Translations under genes and position numbers: made by a program
Source of the DNA: Candidatus Portnoybacteria bacterium CG_4_10_14_0_2_um_filter_44_20
Lineage (GTDB): Bacteria; Patescibacteriota; Minisyncoccia; Portnoybacterales; GCA-002795985
Direction of reading: 5' to 3'
Length of the DNA: 6,630 nt
Assembly (NCBI GenBank): GCA_002792395.1
Contig: PFOG01000202.1
Span: 1-6,630, forward strand
Shown: in pieces, positions 5,118 to 6,630 of the stretch
Numbering within the stretch: the first letter of the stretch is position 1
How the letters are laid out: every line of letters begins with the position of its first letter
The notes under the pieces: generated by a model
Told to the model about the DNA's origin: nothing
What the model saw: the letters and a program-made list of their open reading frames with translations, nothing else
Databases searched by the model: none

Positions 5118-6630
5118 CATGAATAATCTTCGGGCGGAGTTTCACAAAACTCCTGCCCACTTAGGTATTTATCGGAAGAATGGCGCACTAACACTATATT
5201 TTCCGATATTTCCGATAAAAAGCGCGAAGGCGGATTTGTTATCAGCGAGCCAAAAAACAACCTCTTTTCGGCAAAGGATAGATAAAGCAGATTTTTAGCC
5301 CGCGTCATGCCGACATAACATAGGCGGCGTTCTTCCTCCGTCTGAGTTTTGTCTAGCAAGCTTTTGCTGTGGGGGAAAATTCCTTCTTCGCACCCGACAA
5401 CGAAGACCGCGGAAAACTCCAAACCCTTGGCACAATGGATGGTCATTAAATTAACCAGATTTTTTTCTGTTTCCACTTCGTCAGAATTTTGAAGGAGCGC
5501 CGCTTCTTCCAAAAAAGCGCCTAACCCGTCGGGCGGAGGGAGGGCGTCAAATTTTTGAGTTACAGAAAAAATTTCTTCGATGTTCTCCAGGCGCGCCTCT
5601 CCATTTTCCTGCCCGAGAATATAGTCTTCATATTTTGTTTTTTCAATGATTAATTTAAGAAGTCCGGTTAGGGGCAGGGCTTTGTTTTCTTGGCGCAGTT
5701 CGTCGAGAAGATTGTTAAAGTTTTCCCAGGCTTGAAGTTTTTTTAAGATCGGCCTTTGGTTGGCGGTTGGCGGTTGGCGCAAGCCGCGCGGCGGCACATT
5801 GATAATTCTTTCCAGAGAGAGTAGGTCATTGGGATTGTGGATAATTCTTAGGTAGGCTAGTAGGTCTTTGATCTCTTTTCGGTCGTAGAACTTGGTTGCG
5901 CCGACAACTTTGTAGGGTAGGCCGACTCGCAAAAAAGCTTCTTCGACGGCGCGTGATTGAGCGTTGGTCCGATAAAGAACCGCAAAGTCGGAAAGCCTGA
6001 GTTTAAATTCGGCAATAAGTTTCCTTATTTCGCTAACAATAAATTTCCCTTCGTCTTTTTCGTTCAGGGCTTCGTAAAGCACGATTGGCGCGCCGGTTGG
6101 GTTATTGGTCCAGAGGTTTTTATCTTTTCTTTCGAGATTTTTGCTGATGACTTGGGCGGCGGCGGCCAGAATATTTTGCGTGGAACGATAATTTTCTTCC
6201 AGGACAATGACTCTGCAGTCAGGGTGTTCGTGTTCGAAGTTCAGAATGTTTCTGAAGTCGGCGCCGCGCCATTTGTAGATGGACTGATCGAAATCTCCGA
6301 CGACGAAAATGTTTTTATGCTTTTCGCTTAGTAGGCTGATGAGAGCGTACTGGGCAAAATTTGTGTCTTGGTATTCGTCAACTAGAATATATTGCCAGCG
6401 TTTTTGGTATTTTTCCAGGACCGAAGGAGTGTTTTTAAGCAGCAAAACAACTTGCATTAGGAGGTCGTCAAAATCAAAGGCGTTGTTGTTTTTTAGTTTG
6501 TCTTGATATACCATGTATATCCTAGCCGTTGTTTCTTCGTAGTAGCTGGTTGCCTGTGCGGCGTATTCTTTCGGCTCTGAGAGGTTATTCTTTGCTGAAG
6601 AGATGGTCTCTTGAATTGAGCGGGGCTTGA
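5117..6630 (-). CDS. uvrD: UvrD/PcrA-type superfamily 1A DNA helicase, N-terminus off window
   Basis: This is an ATP-dependent 3'-5' DNA helicase of the UvrD/PcrA family, acting in repair and replication-fork maintenance. The frame is open to the window edge, giving 503 residues; about 150 N-terminal residues with Walker A are outside. The ATG at 6512-6514 is internal, because the upstream residues (KPRSIQETISSAKNNL) align with PcrA. Counting from the first full codon, motifs are FDFDDLL (about 51-57), Walker B LVDEYQDTN (82-90), motif III GDFDQSIYKWRGAD (111-124), LEENYRST (143-150), YRTNAQSR (219-226), FYDRKEIKDLLAYLR (247-261), motif V TIHCAKGLEF (396-405), and motif VI RRLCYVGMTRA (434-444). 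The C-terminus ends about 35 residues after PPSRFL, so the Tudor-like C-terminal domain of Gram-positive PcrA is absent. The 2B-domain GIG motif expected after INVPPRG is replaced by a Pro/Gln-rich insert encoded by a heptamer repeat. It stops with TGA. Confidence 0.95.
   Translation of the reverse strand, partial: KPRSIQETISSAKNNLSEPKEYAAQATSYYEETTARIYMVYQDKLKNNNAFDFDDLLMQVVLLLKNTPSVLEKYQKRWQYILVDEYQDTNFAQYALISLLSEKHKNIFVVGDFDQSIYKWRGADFRNILNFEHEHPDCRVIVLEENYRSTQNILAAAAQVISKNLERKDKNLWTNNPTGAPIVLYEALNEKDEGKFIVSEIRKLIAEFKLRLSDFAVLYRTNAQSRAVEEAFLRVGLPYKVVGATKFYDRKEIKDLLAYLRIIHNPNDLLSLERIINVPPRGLRQPPTANQRPILKKLQAWENFNNLLDELRQENKALPLTGLLKLIIEKTKYEDYILGQENGEARLENIEEIFSVTQKFDALPPPDGLGAFLEEAALLQNSDEVETEKNLVNLMTIHCAKGLEFSAVFVVGCEEGIFPHSKSLLDKTQTEEERRLCYVGMTRAKNLLYLSFAEKRLFFGSLITNPPSRFLSEISENIVLVRHSSDKYLSGQEFCETPPEDYS
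5758..5778 (+). repeat. Three tandem GGTTGGC heptamers within the helicase gene
   Basis: GGTTGGC occurs three times without a mismatch, followed by GC. On the coding strand it gives CGCCAACCGCCAACC and encodes part of RQPPTANQRP, at the point where PcrA and UvrD have the Gly-Ile-Gly DNA-contact motif. Twenty-one bases preserve the frame, whereas gain or loss of one or two units would shift it. Confidence 0.85.

Noticed and set aside
5117..6514. Helicase starting at the ATG at 6512-6514
   Set aside because: The open frame continues to the window edge, and the 38 upstream residues align with PcrA, so this Met is internal.
239..6630. Alternative genetic code with TGA read as glycine (as in some CPR groups)
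   Set aside because: No conserved frame is interrupted by TGA, and the helicase ends at TGA where the family C-terminus is expected.

Overview
This window looks like a chromosomal piece from a Patescibacteria/CPR bacterium, most likely a Parcubacteria-type lineage. The basis is family content: a thrombospondin type-3 repeat lipobox-free membrane-anchored protein, a four-helix-bundle (S23/Avd-like) protein, and a long secreted Gln/Ala-rich protein of a kind I associate with these genomes. The AT-rich spacers full of degenerate repeats, and the absence of Shine-Dalgarno sequences before any start, fit the same picture. No 16S gene is present, so the assignment is an inference. TGA, TAA and TAG are all used as stops, so the genetic code is the standard bacterial one.

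Layout: every recognisable gene lies on the minus strand, so reading order is right to left. At the right edge is a UvrD/PcrA-type DNA helicase whose N-terminus, including Walker A, lies outside the window (5117-6630). Next is rsmA/ksgA, the 16S rRNA adenine dimethyltransferase (4006-4998), then a 252-base spacer. A membrane-anchored protein with two thrombospondin type-3 Ca-binding repeats follows (2755-3753), then a small four-helix-bundle protein (2331-2708), then a 673-residue exported protein (239-2260). The left 238 bases hold a compact inverted-repeat element (94-207) and an edge ORF of doubtful reality. The helicase and rsmA are housekeeping genes for DNA repair/replication and ribosome maturation. 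The two exported proteins may belong to a cell-envelope or secretion locus, with the four-helix-bundle gene inserted between them.

The most striking content is repeats. rsmA carries two separate in-frame palindromic insertions. One is a 105-base element (exactly 35 codons, 4575-4679) whose diverged 103-base relative lies in the spacer just downstream of the same gene (3826-3928). The other is a 37-base near-perfect hairpin (4404-4440) encoding 13 residues. Both fall in loops between conserved methyltransferase motifs and leave those motifs intact. This resembles what is known for Rickettsia palindromic elements, here apparently in a candidate-phylum organism. Without the inserts the protein would be about 280 residues, close to the usual RsmA length.

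A second repeat family, built on a TTAGAATAATT core, occupies the gene borders (2266-2316, 2711-2750, about 5001-5052, 5066-5117). Two copies bracket the four-helix-bundle gene in inverted orientation, and two form an inverted pair with no gene between them in the helicase-rsmA spacer. The helicase also has three perfect copies of a heptamer exactly where its DNA-contacting GIG motif should be. No CRISPR array, tRNA, rRNA or convincing promoter was found.
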